64,000 nucleotides of DNA from assembly GCF_000209655.1 (NCBI RefSeq), contig NC_015458.1, positions 1,550,001-1,614,000 on the forward strand, given 5' to 3'. This document shows positions 37,164 through 45,357 of the stretch, piece after piece (the stretch's first letter is position 1; every line of letters starts with the position of its first letter). Made by a program: the position numbers and the translations under genes. Source of the stretch: Pusillimonas sp. T7-7. GTDB taxonomy: Bacteria; Pseudomonadota; Gammaproteobacteria; Burkholderiales; Burkholderiaceae_B. The notes beneath the pieces were generated by a model that saw only the letters and a program-made list of their open reading frames with translations, was not told the DNA's origin and ran no database searches.

Positions 37164-38117
37164 ATGCACGATACGCAGCAATCCCTACAATGCCAGCTAA
37201 ACACCTTGCTTGAGCGGGACCCGCCTCGGGCGAAGTCACTCTGCGTGACTTTGCTGGGCGACACCATAGAACCCCATGGCGGCAGCATCTGGCTCAGCAA
37301 GCTGATTGAACTGGTGGCGCCCCTGGGTATCAACGAACGGCTGCTGCGCACCAGCGTGTTCAGGCTGGTGGCGCAAGACTGGCTGCAATCGGAACGGCAC
37401 GGCCGCCGCAGCCTATATCGTTTGAGTACGCATGGGCGTGAGCTGACCGAGCAGGCATCAGGACGTATTTACGATGGCCCTTCACCCGCATGGCAAGGAA
37501 ACTGGACGCTGGTCGTGCTGCCTCGCTTTGGCAACTCCAGCCTGAGCAAGCGCGGCGAAGTGCGCCGCGAACTGATTTGGGCCGGCTTTGGCGCCATCGC
37601 CCCGGGTATTTTCGCCCTGCCTCGCAATCAGACGGTTGCGGCCCACAAGGTGCTGGGCAAGCTTAAGCTCAAAAATCATGCACTGGTGCTGGGCGCCCAT
37701 GAAATGAATGAAAGCAAGGGATTGCTGATCACCGATCTGATCACGCAATGCTGGGATCTGGACGGTGTTGCCAGGCAATACCAGAATTTCCAGGACACTT
37801 TCAACCCCATGCTGAGCGCCATCAGCGACGGCATGAGTCCTTTGCAGGCCTACATGATCCGGGCACTGACACTGCACGAATGGCGCCGAATAGTGCTTCA
37901 CGACCCGCAGTTGCCCAAGCAGATGCTGCCGCAAGACTGGCCTGGTCATGGGGCACGCACGCTATGCGCTACCTTGTACTGGCGGGTATTCGACCAGGCT
38001 GAAACGTTTCTTGATGAATTGCTGGGCCAGCACCCTGAACACTACCAACCCCTCAAGCCCTGCGTATACAAGCGCTTTGGCGGGCGGAGCAAGCCTCAGG
38101 GAGCGCAGGCGGCATGA
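37164..38117 (+). CDS. paaX: PaaX-family repressor of phenylacetate degradation
   Basis: The 317-aa protein has an N-terminal winged helix (about 20-95: AKSLCVTLLGDTIEPHGG, LRTSVFRLVAQDWL), the central PaaX domain (LIWAGFGAIAPGIFALPR) and the C-terminal part with LHEWRRIVLHDPQLP typical of GntR-like PaaX regulators. In E. coli PaaX represses the pathway until phenylacetyl-CoA binds. It is divergent from paaA and shares the operator region, so autoregulation is likely. A weak AAGG lies close before the ATG. Confidence 0.95.
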   Translation: MHDTQQSLQCQLNTLLERDPPRAKSLCVTLLGDTIEPHGGSIWLSKLIELVAPLGINERLLRTSVFRLVAQDWLQSERHGRRSLYRLSTHGRELTEQASGRIYDGPSPAWQGNWTLVVLPRFGNSSLSKRGEVRRELIWAGFGAIAPGIFALPRNQTVAAHKVLGKLKLKNHALVLGAHEMNESKGLLITDLITQCWDLDGVARQYQNFQDTFNPMLSAISDGMSPLQAYMIRALTLHEWRRIVLHDPQLPKQMLPQDWPGHGARTLCATLYWRVFDQAETFLDELLGQHPEHYQPLKPCVYKRFGGRSKPQGAQAA

Positions 38118-38157
38118 GTAATGTTGATCAGGCCGCCGCCCAGGCCCGGCGCCAATG

Positions 38158-38703
38158 CTATATTTTGATGAAATGCTCGCGGTAATGCTTGAGTTCGTCA
38201 ATCGATTCGTAAATGTCGGCCAGGGCTTCGTGCCGGCTTTTCTTGACAAAGCTTCTGTAGACTTCGGGCTTCCAGCGCAACGACAGCTCTTTAAGCGTGC
38301 TGACATCCAGGTTACGGTAATGAAAGAAGGCTTCCAGCCGGGGCATATACTTGACCATGAAACGGCGGTCCTGCCCTATGGTATTGCCACACATGGGCGA
38401 CTTGCCGGACGGCACATGCTGTGCCAGAAACGCCAGCAACTGCTCTTCAGCCTGGGCTTCGGTAAGCGTAGAGGCCTTGACCTTGTCAATGAGCCCGCTC
38501 TTGCCGTGGGTCGACTGATTCCATTTATCCATCGCGTCGAGCAGTGCATCGCTTTGGTGTATAACCAATACAGGACCCTCGGCCACGAAGCTGAGATCAG
38601 GTTCGGTAACAACGACCGCGACCTCAATAATGCGTTCTTTTTCGGGGTCGAGCCCCGTCATTTCCATATCGAGCCACACTAAGCGCTGGTCATTCGACGC
38701 CAT
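38158..38703 (-). CDS. orn: Oligoribonuclease
   Basis: DEDDh 3'-5' exonuclease that removes di- and short oligonucleotides, including pGpG from cyclic-di-GMP turnover. The 181-aa product shows [19 protein letters not shown] (first acidic residues), [11 protein letters not shown] and the C-terminal [14 protein letters not shown]. It is divergent from the M48 peptidase gene. Confidence 0.97.
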   Translation of the reverse strand: MASNDQRLVWLDMEMTGLDPEKERIIEVAVVVTEPDLSFVAEGPVLVIHQSDALLDAMDKWNQSTHGKSGLIDKVKASTLTEAQAEEQLLAFLAQHVPSGKSPMCGNTIGQDRRFMVKYMPRLEAFFHYRNLDVSTLKELSLRWKPEVYRSFVKKSRHEALADIYESIDELKHYREHFIKI

Positions 38704-38752
38704 AACTTTAATCCCTCTTTAAAACAGAGATTCTCTCATACGCCCGCTTCCT

Positions 38753-39997
38753 ATGTTTACATTGCTGTTCATCGTCTTTCTGATTGCGGATATTGTCTTC
38801 CGGTTCTGGCTCGATTCCCGTCAACTACGCCATGTGCAGGCGCACCGCAACAAAGTCCCCGATGAGTTTTCCGATCGCATAGGCCTGCGCAGCCATCAAC
38901 GCGCAGCTGACTACACCATCGCGAAAATCCAGTTCTCCATGGTGGAACGCGTCATCGAAGCCGCTGTTCTGGTGGGCCTGACACTGCTGGGAGGTCTGCA
39001 ATTCATTGATTTGCAGCTCAGCCTGTTGATCGAGAACGAAATGCTGCGCCAATTAGCTTTGATCGGCTGTGTACTGGCCGTACTGGGGGTGATTGGACTG
39101 CCGTTCTCAGCCTGGCGCAAGTTCAAGCTGGAAGCCCGCTACGGCTTTAATCGAGTCACGCCGCGCCTTTTCATTCTGGATGCGCTCAAAACCCTGGCCA
39201 TTACGCTGGTTCTGGGCACCCCGCTGGCCGCAGGCGTGTTGTGGGTCATGGCCAATGCCGGCACGAACTGGGTCTGGTGGGCCTGGGGAATCTGGGTTGG
39301 GTTCAACTTTCTGATACTGTGGCTGTTCCCTACGGTCATAGCGCCCATATTCAACAAGTTCACGCCTCTGGACAATCCCGAGATGGCGGAACGTATCCAT
39401 GCGCTGGCGCGGCGCTGCGGATTTTCACTCGGTGGACTATTCGTGATGGATGGCTCGAAACGCTCGGCTCACGGCAACGCCTATTTCACGGGTTTTGGCA
39501 AGGCTCGGCGCATCGTCTTTTTCGATACGCTGCTGGCCCGCCTGACCATTGATGAAATAGAAGCGGTTCTGGCGCACGAGCTGGGGCACTTCAAGCATCG
39601 CCACATCATCAAACGCATGATCATCAGCTTCAGCCTTGCACTGGTGTTTTTTCTGCTGCTGGGATGGCTGTCCACACAGGTATGGTTCTACGTCGATCTG
39701 GGTGTACTGCCCCAATTGGGCAGACCCAACGATGCACTGGCTTTGATCCTGTTTTTTCTTGCCATGCCTGTCTTTACCTTCTGGGCCACGCCCCTGGCCA
39801 GTTGGATGTCGCGCCGCGATGAGTTCCAGGCCGACCGTTACGCCGCCAGCCAATGTTCTGCCATCAGCCTGATTTCCGCATTGGTCAAGCTCTACGATGA
39901 TAACGCTGCCACACTGACGCCCGATCCGGTACACTCTGCGTTTTACGATAGCCACCCTCCTGCCGTGCTGCGCATACAACAGCTGAAACATGGATAA
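38753..39997 (+). CDS. M48-family membrane zinc protease (Ste24-like)
   Basis: The 414-aa protein has about seven hydrophobic helices and the zinc motif HELGH at 275-279, with the third ligand in RRDEFQADRYAA (about residue 357). The order of long N-terminal membrane domain, then ARRCGFSLGGLFVMDGSKRSAHGNAYFTGFG, is that of Ste24/CAAX endopeptidases rather than of HtpX, which is shorter. Bacterial members probably serve membrane protein quality control; the substrate is unknown. Its end overlaps rsgA by 8 nt. Confidence 0.9.
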   Translation: MFTLLFIVFLIADIVFRFWLDSRQLRHVQAHRNKVPDEFSDRIGLRSHQRAADYTIAKIQFSMVERVIEAAVLVGLTLLGGLQFIDLQLSLLIENEMLRQLALIGCVLAVLGVIGLPFSAWRKFKLEARYGFNRVTPRLFILDALKTLAITLVLGTPLAAGVLWVMANAGTNWVWWAWGIWVGFNFLILWLFPTVIAPIFNKFTPLDNPEMAERIHALARRCGFSLGGLFVMDGSKRSAHGNAYFTGFGKARRIVFFDTLLARLTIDEIEAVLAHELGHFKHRHIIKRMIISFSLALVFFLLLGWLSTQVWFYVDLGVLPQLGRPNDALALILFFLAMPVFTFWATPLASWMSRRDEFQADRYAASQCSAISLISALVKLYDDNAATLTPDPVHSAFYDSHPPAVLRIQQLKHG

Positions 39998-40892
39998 AGA
40001 TCCCGTCCTGCACGGGCGCATTATTGCGGCGCATGGCCGCCATTACACTGTGGAACTGCCAGACGGCAGCCTGCGCAAATGCTTTCCCCGTGGCAAAAAG
40101 GCGGGGGCCGTGGTCGGTGACCGCGTAAGCATCAGCCCACAAGGCGACCAGGAAGGCGCAATCGACCAGATACTTGAGCGCCGCAATCTGCTTTATCGAT
40201 CGGACGATATACGCACCAAGCAGTTTGCCGCCAATGTTGATCAGTTGCTGATAGTGGTGGCGCCTGAACCCCTGTTTTCTGATGATCTGCTGGGACGCGC
40301 CCTGGTTGCCGCCCACAGCGCAGACATAGCACCCATTATTGTCCTGAACAAGATAGACCTTGAAGCCAGCCTGCCCCGTGCCCGTGAGCGCCTGGCCATG
40401 CTCTCAAAAGCCGACGTACGCGTCATTGAGACTTGCGCCACCGAGCCGGAACAAGTGCACGCCACGCTAGGACCATTGCTGCACGGACGCAGCAGCTTGC
40501 TGCTGGGGCAAAGCGGGATGGGAAAGTCCACCCTGCTCAATGTCCTGGTACCGCAGGCACAGGCGCATACGCAAGAACATTCGCAGGCCCTGGGTACAGG
40601 CAAACACACAACCACCAGCACCCGCCTGTACCATCTGCCTGGCGGCGGCGAGTTGATCGACTCACCCGGATTCCAGGCCTTTGGCCTTTATCATTTGAAT
40701 GCAACAGAGATCGAGCAGGGCTTTCCTGAGTTTCGTGCCGGGGTGGAGCACTGTCGCTTTTATAACTGCACCCACCGTCATGAGCCGGGCTGCGGTGTGC
40801 TGGCCGCCTTGGCACGAGGGGAAATCCCTGTCGAGCGCCACGAGCTGTACAAACGAATACTGGCCGAAAATGAGGCTCAGGGCCGATACTGA
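39990..40892 (+). CDS. rsgA: Ribosome small-subunit biogenesis GTPase RsgA
   Basis: Checks late maturation of the 30S subunit. The 300-aa protein has an N-terminal OB fold, then a circularly permuted GTPase domain in the order NKID (G4), GQSGMGKSTLLN (G1) and DSPG (G3), and a zinc domain with CRFYNCTHRHEPGC. The permuted order is diagnostic. ATG overlaps the end of the protease gene, so the two are co-translated. Confidence 0.97.
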   Translation: MDKDPVLHGRIIAAHGRHYTVELPDGSLRKCFPRGKKAGAVVGDRVSISPQGDQEGAIDQILERRNLLYRSDDIRTKQFAANVDQLLIVVAPEPLFSDDLLGRALVAAHSADIAPIIVLNKIDLEASLPRARERLAMLSKADVRVIETCATEPEQVHATLGPLLHGRSSLLLGQSGMGKSTLLNVLVPQAQAHTQEHSQALGTGKHTTTSTRLYHLPGGGELIDSPGFQAFGLYHLNATEIEQGFPEFRAGVEHCRFYNCTHRHEPGCGVLAALARGEIPVERHELYKRILAENEAQGRY

Positions 40893-40901
40893 CCAGTCAG
40901 T

Positions 40902-41657
40902 TTAAAGCCGTTTGATATCTTGAACTTGTATTTCAGCGGCGGCCAGAAAATGATAGAAGTTGCGTATCAGGGCTGCCGTTGCACCCCAGATAAAATACGA
41001 CTTCCAGGTAAGTGAAAAGTAAAAGCGGTGTCCGCCATCGGGCAGATTGGCCTGATGCAGACGATGCAGGCTGGTGTCCATCAATGTCGACAGAGGAACT
41101 TCAAAAACCTCGGCAACCTCGGTAATATCGGGAACAATCGTAAAGCCCGGACGTATCAGGCCAATAACCGGTTTCATGACAAAGCGGGTCGACGTCAAAA
41201 AGCCCGGTTGTGTGCCTATCAATTGGACGTATTCAGGTCCTATGCCGATTTCTTCATGGGTTTCACGCAGAGCTGCGGCTACCGCATCACGATCATCAGG
41301 CTCTATACGACCGCCCGGGAAGGATATTTGCCCGGCATGATCGTACAGGTGCGAAGCACGCCGCGTAAACAGGACGTGCAGGCCGGAAGGCCGCTGCACC
41401 AGTGGAAACAGCACCGCCGCTTGAACGACGTTGTCTGGCTGCATGCTGTCGACTTGAAAAGATTTGGTGAAGACGGGCTCTACCTGCCACTTTACCTGAC
41501 AGGAAAAAGCCGAACGGATGAAATCGGGTTCAAGACTGCTTGGCGCCAATGCCTGCAAAGCTGTGCTCTGGACAATAGGCTGCGTCAGGGGGTCGAAACC
41601 CGCCGCAATAATACGCCTGCTTCGAGAAGGTAATATGCTTTGCGACATAACACTCAT
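40902..41657 (-). CDS. CoA pyrophosphatase-like Nudix hydrolase
   Basis: The 251-aa protein carries a complete Nudix box GGRIEPDDRDAVAAALRETHEEIGI and the NudL-type element LFTRRASHLYDHAGQISFPGG before it, which mark enzymes that cleave CoA and its derivatives. The first 70 residues are less typical. Start is ATG 41657 or 41648. It follows rplS behind a strong terminator and is convergent with rsgA (9 bp apart). Confidence 0.88.
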   Translation of the reverse strand: MSVMSQSILPSRSRRIIAAGFDPLTQPIVQSTALQALAPSSLEPDFIRSAFSCQVKWQVEPVFTKSFQVDSMQPDNVVQAAVLFPLVQRPSGLHVLFTRRASHLYDHAGQISFPGGRIEPDDRDAVAAALRETHEEIGIGPEYVQLIGTQPGFLTSTRFVMKPVIGLIRPGFTIVPDITEVAEVFEVPLSTLMDTSLHRLHQANLPDGGHRFYFSLTWKSYFIWGATAALIRNFYHFLAAAEIQVQDIKRL

Positions 41658-41661
41658 AAAA

Positions 41662-41686
41662 CAAAGGCACCCGCCGGGTGCCTTTG
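41662..41686 (-). terminator. Intrinsic terminator behind rplS
   Basis: CAAAGGCACCC / GGGTGCCTTTG form an 11-bp stem with a three-base loop; on the minus strand TTTGTTTTATG follows. It separates rplS from the Nudix gene. Confidence 0.85.
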
Positions 41687-41711
41687 TTGGATTGTATCGG
41701 GAAGCTGCAGC

Positions 41712-42101
41712 TTATTCTGCTGCGACCTTCTTGGCCGATTTGCGCACCAGTTTTTCTTTAATACGAGCGGCTTTACCCGAGCGGCTACGCAGATAGTAAA
41801 GTTTAGCACGACGGACATCACCGCGGCGCTTGACTTCAATGCTGGCGATTTGCGGGGAATAAAGCTGGAATGTACGCTCGACCGCTTCGCCCGAGGAAAT
41901 TTTGCGGACGATGAAAGACGAGTTAAGACCACGGTTGCGACGGCCGATGACTACGCCTTCGTAGGCCTGCACACGCTTACGGGCGCCTTCAACCACGTTT
42001 ACATTGACAATGACTGTGTCGCCAGGGCCAAATTCAGGTTTGGCTTCGCCGCCGGTCAGGCGAGCGATTTCTTCTTGTTCAAGAAGTTCGATCAGGTTCA
42101 C
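41712..42101 (-). CDS. rplS: 50S ribosomal protein L19
   Basis: L19 lies at the 30S-50S interface. The 129-aa product has the family core [38 protein letters not shown] and [17 protein letters not shown] place the start at GTG 42101 ([11 protein letters not shown]), because GGAG lies eight bases before it and L19 proteins begin there; an ATG at 42122 would add seven residues. Unlike the usual rpsP-rimM-trmD-rplS order, the gene stands alone here with its own promoter region. Confidence 0.95.
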   Translation of the reverse strand: MNLIELLEQEEIARLTGGEAKPEFGPGDTVIVNVNVVEGARKRVQAYEGVVIGRRNRGLNSSFIVRKISSGEAVERTFQLYSPQIASIEVKRRGDVRRAKLYYLRSRSGKAARIKEKLVRKSAKKVAAE

Positions 42102-42206
42102 GTTGAACACTCCAGGTTTCATCTTGATGCGGGCGAGGACATTATTCTAGGGCTGTAATACCAGAACTTATTGCGCCCGTCAGAGGATGAGTTAGCAAAG
42201 CCGATT

Positions 42207-42212
42207 ATTGTA
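42207..42212 (-). promoter_or_regulatory. Possible -10 element of rplS
   Basis: TACAAT (minus strand) preceded by TG lies about 105 bp before the rplS start, directly behind the upstream small gene; the -35 at 17 bp (TTTTAA) is poor. Some promoter is needed here because no other ribosomal operon genes precede rplS. Confidence 0.35.
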
Positions 42213-42229
42213 CAAGCAATTGATCTTTT

Positions 42230-42406
42230 TTAAAAGCCACCCATTGCGCCCAGCCACATCAGGCCCGGAATGGTCGCACCCCATACCGCCACTAGGCAGA
42301 CATCGGCCACCATAGACCCGCGGGTAAGACTGGCGGATTTTTTCTGGACCGGACGTGCAGGAAAAGGCCATTTAGAAGGTGCATTCTTGGGCTGGTAAGT
42401 TTTCAT
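42230..42406 (-). CDS. Putative SOS-controlled small membrane protein (58 aa)
   Basis: I do not recognise the family. The protein begins MKTYQPKNAPSKWPFPARPV, then QKKSASLTRG, a basic proline-rich N-terminal half, and finishes with one hydrophobic segment (about 32-56: MVADVCLVAVWGATIPGLMW) ending in GAMGGF. This suggests a bitopic inner-membrane protein with a short, positively charged cytoplasmic head. GAGA six bases before the ATG is a plausible ribosome-binding site. Two exact LexA operators lie 79-128 bp upstream over its likely promoter and no other gene is placed to use them. Known SOS-induced small membrane proteins include TisB of E. coli and SidA of Caulobacter; no sequence similarity to either is evident. 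Function is unknown. Confidence 0.72.
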   Translation of the reverse strand: MKTYQPKNAPSKWPFPARPVQKKSASLTRGSMVADVCLVAVWGATIPGLMWLGAMGGF

Positions 42407-42448
42407 TTTTGTCTCGCAAAAAAAGCGGTTAACCTAGGCTTTGTAAGA

Positions 42449-42463
42449 CTGCCCTCAGGGCAG
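42449..42463 (-). promoter_or_regulatory. Hairpin in the leader of the small membrane gene
   Basis: CTGCCCT-C-AGGGCAG is a 7-bp perfect palindrome around one base (about 5 bp plus a 5-base loop in RNA). It lies in the predicted 5' leader, 43 nt before the ATG. No T-run follows, so a terminator is unlikely. Confidence 0.45.
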
Positions 42464-42484
42464 CGTGCCGCGGACCACAAAATA

Positions 42485-42500
42485 CTGTTCAAAAAAACAG
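42485..42500 (-). promoter_or_regulatory. LexA (SOS) box 1
   Basis: CTGT-TCAAAAAA-ACAG, an exact match to the CTGT-N8-ACAG LexA operator of beta/gamma-proteobacteria, with the favoured TA on its left side. It lies about 10-25 bp downstream of the predicted transcription start. Confidence 0.8.
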
Positions 42501-42516
42501 TTAATCCATAGATTTA

Positions 42517-42545
42517 ACTGTACAAAACAACAGTATTTTTTGCAA
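42517..42545 (-). promoter_or_regulatory. LexA (SOS) box 2 over the promoter of the small membrane gene
   Basis: CTGT-ACAAAACA-ACAG (42518-42533) is a second exact LexA operator, 33 bp (about three helical turns) from the first. On the minus strand it covers the -10 candidate TACAGT (42517-42522), which has TTGCAA (42540-42545) as a -35 17 bp away. LexA bound here would block RNA polymerase. Confidence 0.75.
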
Positions 42546-42643
42546 GTATTTATTTTTGTTTGCGACCGCTTTTATGTCTGCTCTACACAACACCCTTCTG
42601 CCGCAAGCCCTGAAACCCGTCTAATTGATCCTCGGCACTCCAC

Positions 42644-42676
42644 AAAAAAAGAGCCTCTTCAAGAGGCTCTTTTTTT
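42644..42676. terminator. Bidirectional intrinsic terminator behind the peroxiredoxin gene
   Basis: GAGCCTC-TTCAA-GAGGCTC with seven A before and seven T after; it works as a terminator on either strand and lies 44 nt after the peroxiredoxin stop codon. It also isolates the LexA-controlled promoter from peroxiredoxin transcription. Confidence 0.92.
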
Positions 42677-42719
42677 GACCGGACAGGCCCGGGAATGGCG
42701 GCCTGCACCAGACAAGGCG

Positions 42720-43361
42720 TTATTTATTGGGCTGGGGTGTTACACGCAGGTAGGGACGTACTTCCGTGTAGCCCTTGGGGAATTTTTCCTTCAGAACCGC
42801 TTCATCTTTCAGGGAGGGCACAATAATGACGTCGTCGCCGTCTTCCCAATTGACCGGTGTGGCCACGCTGTGGCTGTCAGTCAGTTGCAGAGAATCAAGC
42901 ACCCGAAGGATTTCATTGAAATTTCGGCCTGTGCTGGCAGGATAAGTCAGCGTCAGACGCACTTTCTTGGCCGGGTCGATAATGAAAACCGAACGCACGG
43001 TGGCTGTTGTGCTGGCATTGGGGTGAATCATGTCGTACAACGTCGAAACCTTGCGATCTTCGTCAGCCAGAATGGGAAACTCCACCTTGGTGTTCTGGGT
43101 ATCGTTAATGTCTTCGATCCACTTGTTGTGCGACTCGGCGTCGTCTACCGATACAGCGATCACTTTGGCATTACGCTTGGCAAATTCGCCCGACACAATC
43201 GCCGTGTAACCCAGCTCGGTGGTGCATACTGGTGTGAAATCGGCAGGGTGCGAAAACAGAACACCCCAGCTATCACCCAGGTACTCATGGAATTTGATCT
43301 TGCCTACAGAGGAATCTTGTTCGAAATCGGGGGCGGTATCGCCCAAACGCAGTGTGGTCAT
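42720..43361 (-). CDS. 1-Cys peroxiredoxin (Prx6 type)
   Basis: Thiol peroxidase for hydrogen peroxide and organic peroxides. The 213-aa protein has the peroxidatic cysteine in HPADFTPVCTTELG, the Prx6-type LYDMIHPNAS and RSVFIIDPAKKVRL blocks, and a long C-terminal domain (VATPVNWEDGDDVIIVPSL) of the Prx6 group; no resolving cysteine is seen. It starts behind AAAGAGAG and has its own terminator, so it is a single-gene unit. The name could be given as prx6 or lsfA; I leave it open. Confidence 0.93.
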   Translation of the reverse strand: MTTLRLGDTAPDFEQDSSVGKIKFHEYLGDSWGVLFSHPADFTPVCTTELGYTAIVSGEFAKRNAKVIAVSVDDAESHNKWIEDINDTQNTKVEFPILADEDRKVSTLYDMIHPNASTTATVRSVFIIDPAKKVRLTLTYPASTGRNFNEILRVLDSLQLTDSHSVATPVNWEDGDDVIIVPSLKDEAVLKEKFPKGYTEVRPYLRVTPQPNK

Positions 43362-43401
43362 GGCAGCTCTCTTTACGTTGAAACAACAGTCAAAAACAAT
43401 A

Positions 43402-43418
43402 TGCCATATATTGTGGCA
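43402..43418. promoter_or_regulatory. Inverted repeat upstream of the peroxiredoxin gene
   Basis: TGCCA-TATATTG-TGGCA, 41-57 bp before the peroxiredoxin ATG, in an A/T-rich stretch. It is a possible operator; its regulator is unknown and it does not fit the four-part OxyR pattern. Confidence 0.35.
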
Positions 43419-43457
43419 ACATAAGCACGCTATTGGAAATAACTATTCAATATAACC

Positions 43458-45281
43458 TTATGTTGCCTGAATCATACCGGCATATGCGCTAGCAACTCCT
43501 CCCTCGAGCACTGTGCCAGACAGAGCCTCGGCACGCGGCAGTATCTGGACGGCGTAGAAAACACTGGTCGCCATCTTCTGTTTATGAAAATCCGTGGCAT
43601 GGCCGCCGCTGGCATATTCGGCGCACACCAGCGCGGCACGCGCCATTTGCCAGCCTGCATGCACGACGCCCGCCAGCATCAGGTAAGGCACGCTTCCCAG
43701 GAAGACGGCGCGAATATTGTCGGCCGCATTGCCCAGCACAAAGCCACTTGCCTTTTCGTAGGCCTGTATGCCTGCCGCCAGGCGCCGTGCAATCAGCGCC
43801 AACCCTTCGGCATCGCTCTTTGATGCGGCAGCGGCCTTTTCCAGTTGCTCAACCGTGGCACGCATTTCCTGCACCAGAACCTTGACGACGGCGCCGCCAT
43901 CGCGCAGCACCTTGCGGCCCACGAAATCATTGGCCTGGATAGCGGTAGTGCCCTCGTAAATGGGCAATATTCTGGCATCACGATAATACTGGGCCGCGCC
44001 GGTTTCTTCAATGAAACCCATGCCGCCATGTACCTGCACGCCCAGCGACGCCACCTCGATAGACAGCTCGGTGGAAAACCCTTTGACCACAGGCACCAGG
44101 TATTCGTATAAGGCCTTGTTTTTGGCCCGCTCGGCCTGGTCTGGATGGCGGCGCGATTTGTCGCAAGCCGCCGCAGCCACATAAGCCAGTGACCTGGCGC
44201 CCTCAGTGAGGGCTTTCATGGTGAACAACATACGCTGGACATCAGGATGGTTGGCAATGGCGACCGGCCCTGCCGAACCTTCCAGCGCCTGGCCCTGCAC
44301 ACGCTCATGAGCATAAGCAGTTGCCTGCTGAAACGCCCTTTCCGAAAGCGCCACCCCCTGGATCCCGACAGCATACCTTGCGGCATTCATCATGATGAAC
44401 ATGTATTCCAGCCCGCGATTTTCTTCGCCGACCAGATACCCGACCGCACCCTCGCCCACATCGCCCTTGCCCGAACCGTACAGCAGCACAGCAGTCGGGC
44501 TGCCGTGTATGCCCAGCTTATGCTCAAGCGAGGCGCACCAGACGTCATTACGATCGCCCAGCGACCCATCTTCATTGACCAGAAACTTGGGCACGATGAA
44601 CAGCGAAATCCCTTTGACACCCTTGGGCGCATCCGGCGTGCGCGCCAATACAAGATGCACGATATTTTCAGCCATATCGTGCTCACCGTAAGTGATGAAG
44701 ATTTTCTGACCCGAAAGCCTGTAAGAACCATCGTCTTGCCTGACCGCCCGGGTAGCGACTTGCGCCAGGTCGGAGCCGGCCTGAGGTTCGGTCAGATTCA
44801 TGGTTCCCGTCCAGCGGCCTTCGAGCATGGCGGGAATAAATCGTGACTGCTGCTCGTGGCTGCCTACCGCCGCCAGGGCTTCAATTACCCCATCCGTCAG
44901 CAAGGGGCATAGCGAAAACGCCAGATTTGCCGCATTGATGTTTTCGCTGGCGGGCGCGCCCACCAGCTTGGGCAAGCCCTGCCCCCCAAACTCTTGCTCG
45001 TGCTGCAACCCTTGCCAGCCACCCTGCCCGAACTCAGTGAAAGCCTGCTTGAAGCCAGGCGAGGTCGTCACGCTGCCGTCCGACCATTTTGCGGCGGTCG
45101 TATCGCCATTGCGATTCAAGGGCGCGATGGCCTGCTCGACGAAGCGGGCGTTCTCTTCAAGCACCGCATCGACCAGGTCGCTGGACACTTCTTCGAAGCC
45201 GGGCAAGGCAAGAACTCCATCCAGATCGGCCAGTTCATGCAGAATAAAACGGATGTCCTGGACAGGCGCACGATAAGTCAT
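43458..45281 (-). CDS. Acyl-CoA dehydrogenase (large type with extra C-terminal domain)
   Basis: FAD enzyme that introduces a double bond into acyl-CoA and passes electrons to ETF, whose genes are just upstream. At 607 aa it is longer than ordinary acyl-CoA dehydrogenases (about 380 aa) and has the acyl-CoA dehydrogenase C-terminal extension seen in DmdC/AidB-like relatives. Landmarks: NLTEPQAGSDLAQVATRA, GQKIFITYGEHDM, VQVHGGMGFIEETGAAQYYRD and ARILPIYEGTTAIQANDF. Substrate cannot be assigned; 3-methylmercaptopropionyl-CoA or medium-chain acyl-CoA are possibilities. Confidence 0.93.
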   Translation of the reverse strand: MTYRAPVQDIRFILHELADLDGVLALPGFEEVSSDLVDAVLEENARFVEQAIAPLNRNGDTTAAKWSDGSVTTSPGFKQAFTEFGQGGWQGLQHEQEFGGQGLPKLVGAPASENINAANLAFSLCPLLTDGVIEALAAVGSHEQQSRFIPAMLEGRWTGTMNLTEPQAGSDLAQVATRAVRQDDGSYRLSGQKIFITYGEHDMAENIVHLVLARTPDAPKGVKGISLFIVPKFLVNEDGSLGDRNDVWCASLEHKLGIHGSPTAVLLYGSGKGDVGEGAVGYLVGEENRGLEYMFIMMNAARYAVGIQGVALSERAFQQATAYAHERVQGQALEGSAGPVAIANHPDVQRMLFTMKALTEGARSLAYVAAAACDKSRRHPDQAERAKNKALYEYLVPVVKGFSTELSIEVASLGVQVHGGMGFIEETGAAQYYRDARILPIYEGTTAIQANDFVGRKVLRDGGAVVKVLVQEMRATVEQLEKAAAASKSDAEGLALIARRLAAGIQAYEKASGFVLGNAADNIRAVFLGSVPYLMLAGVVHAGWQMARAALVCAEYASGGHATDFHKQKMATSVFYAVQILPRAEALSGTVLEGGVASAYAGMIQAT

Positions 45282-45311
45282 AAAGGTCTCCGGTTTGCAT
45301 CAAGGTAAAAA

Positions 45312-45342
45312 AAAGCCTGTAAGCAATACACTTACAGGCTTT
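45312..45342 (-). terminator. Intrinsic terminator of etfBA
   Basis: AAAGCCTGTAAG / CTTACAGGCTTT make a 12-bp stem with a 7-base loop, and on the minus strand eight T follow. It lies 15 nt after the etfA stop codon and separates it from the acyl-CoA dehydrogenase gene. Confidence 0.92.
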
Positions 45343-45357
45343 ATGCTACATCAAGAC

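Larger units (their letters stand above)
42407..42719. other. Intergenic region between the small membrane gene and the peroxiredoxin gene
   Basis: These 313 bases hold a leader hairpin, two LexA boxes with a promoter, and a bidirectional terminator, each listed separately. Positions 42546-42640 show nothing further. The plus-strand open frame that begins at 42465 is only an antisense shadow of the peroxiredoxin gene. Confidence 0.7.

Noticed and set aside
42465-43424. Plus-strand open frame of 319 codons beginning in the LexA region
   Set aside because: It runs antisense through the peroxiredoxin gene and the terminator, has no family resemblance or ribosome-binding site, and the LexA boxes lie inside it rather than before it.
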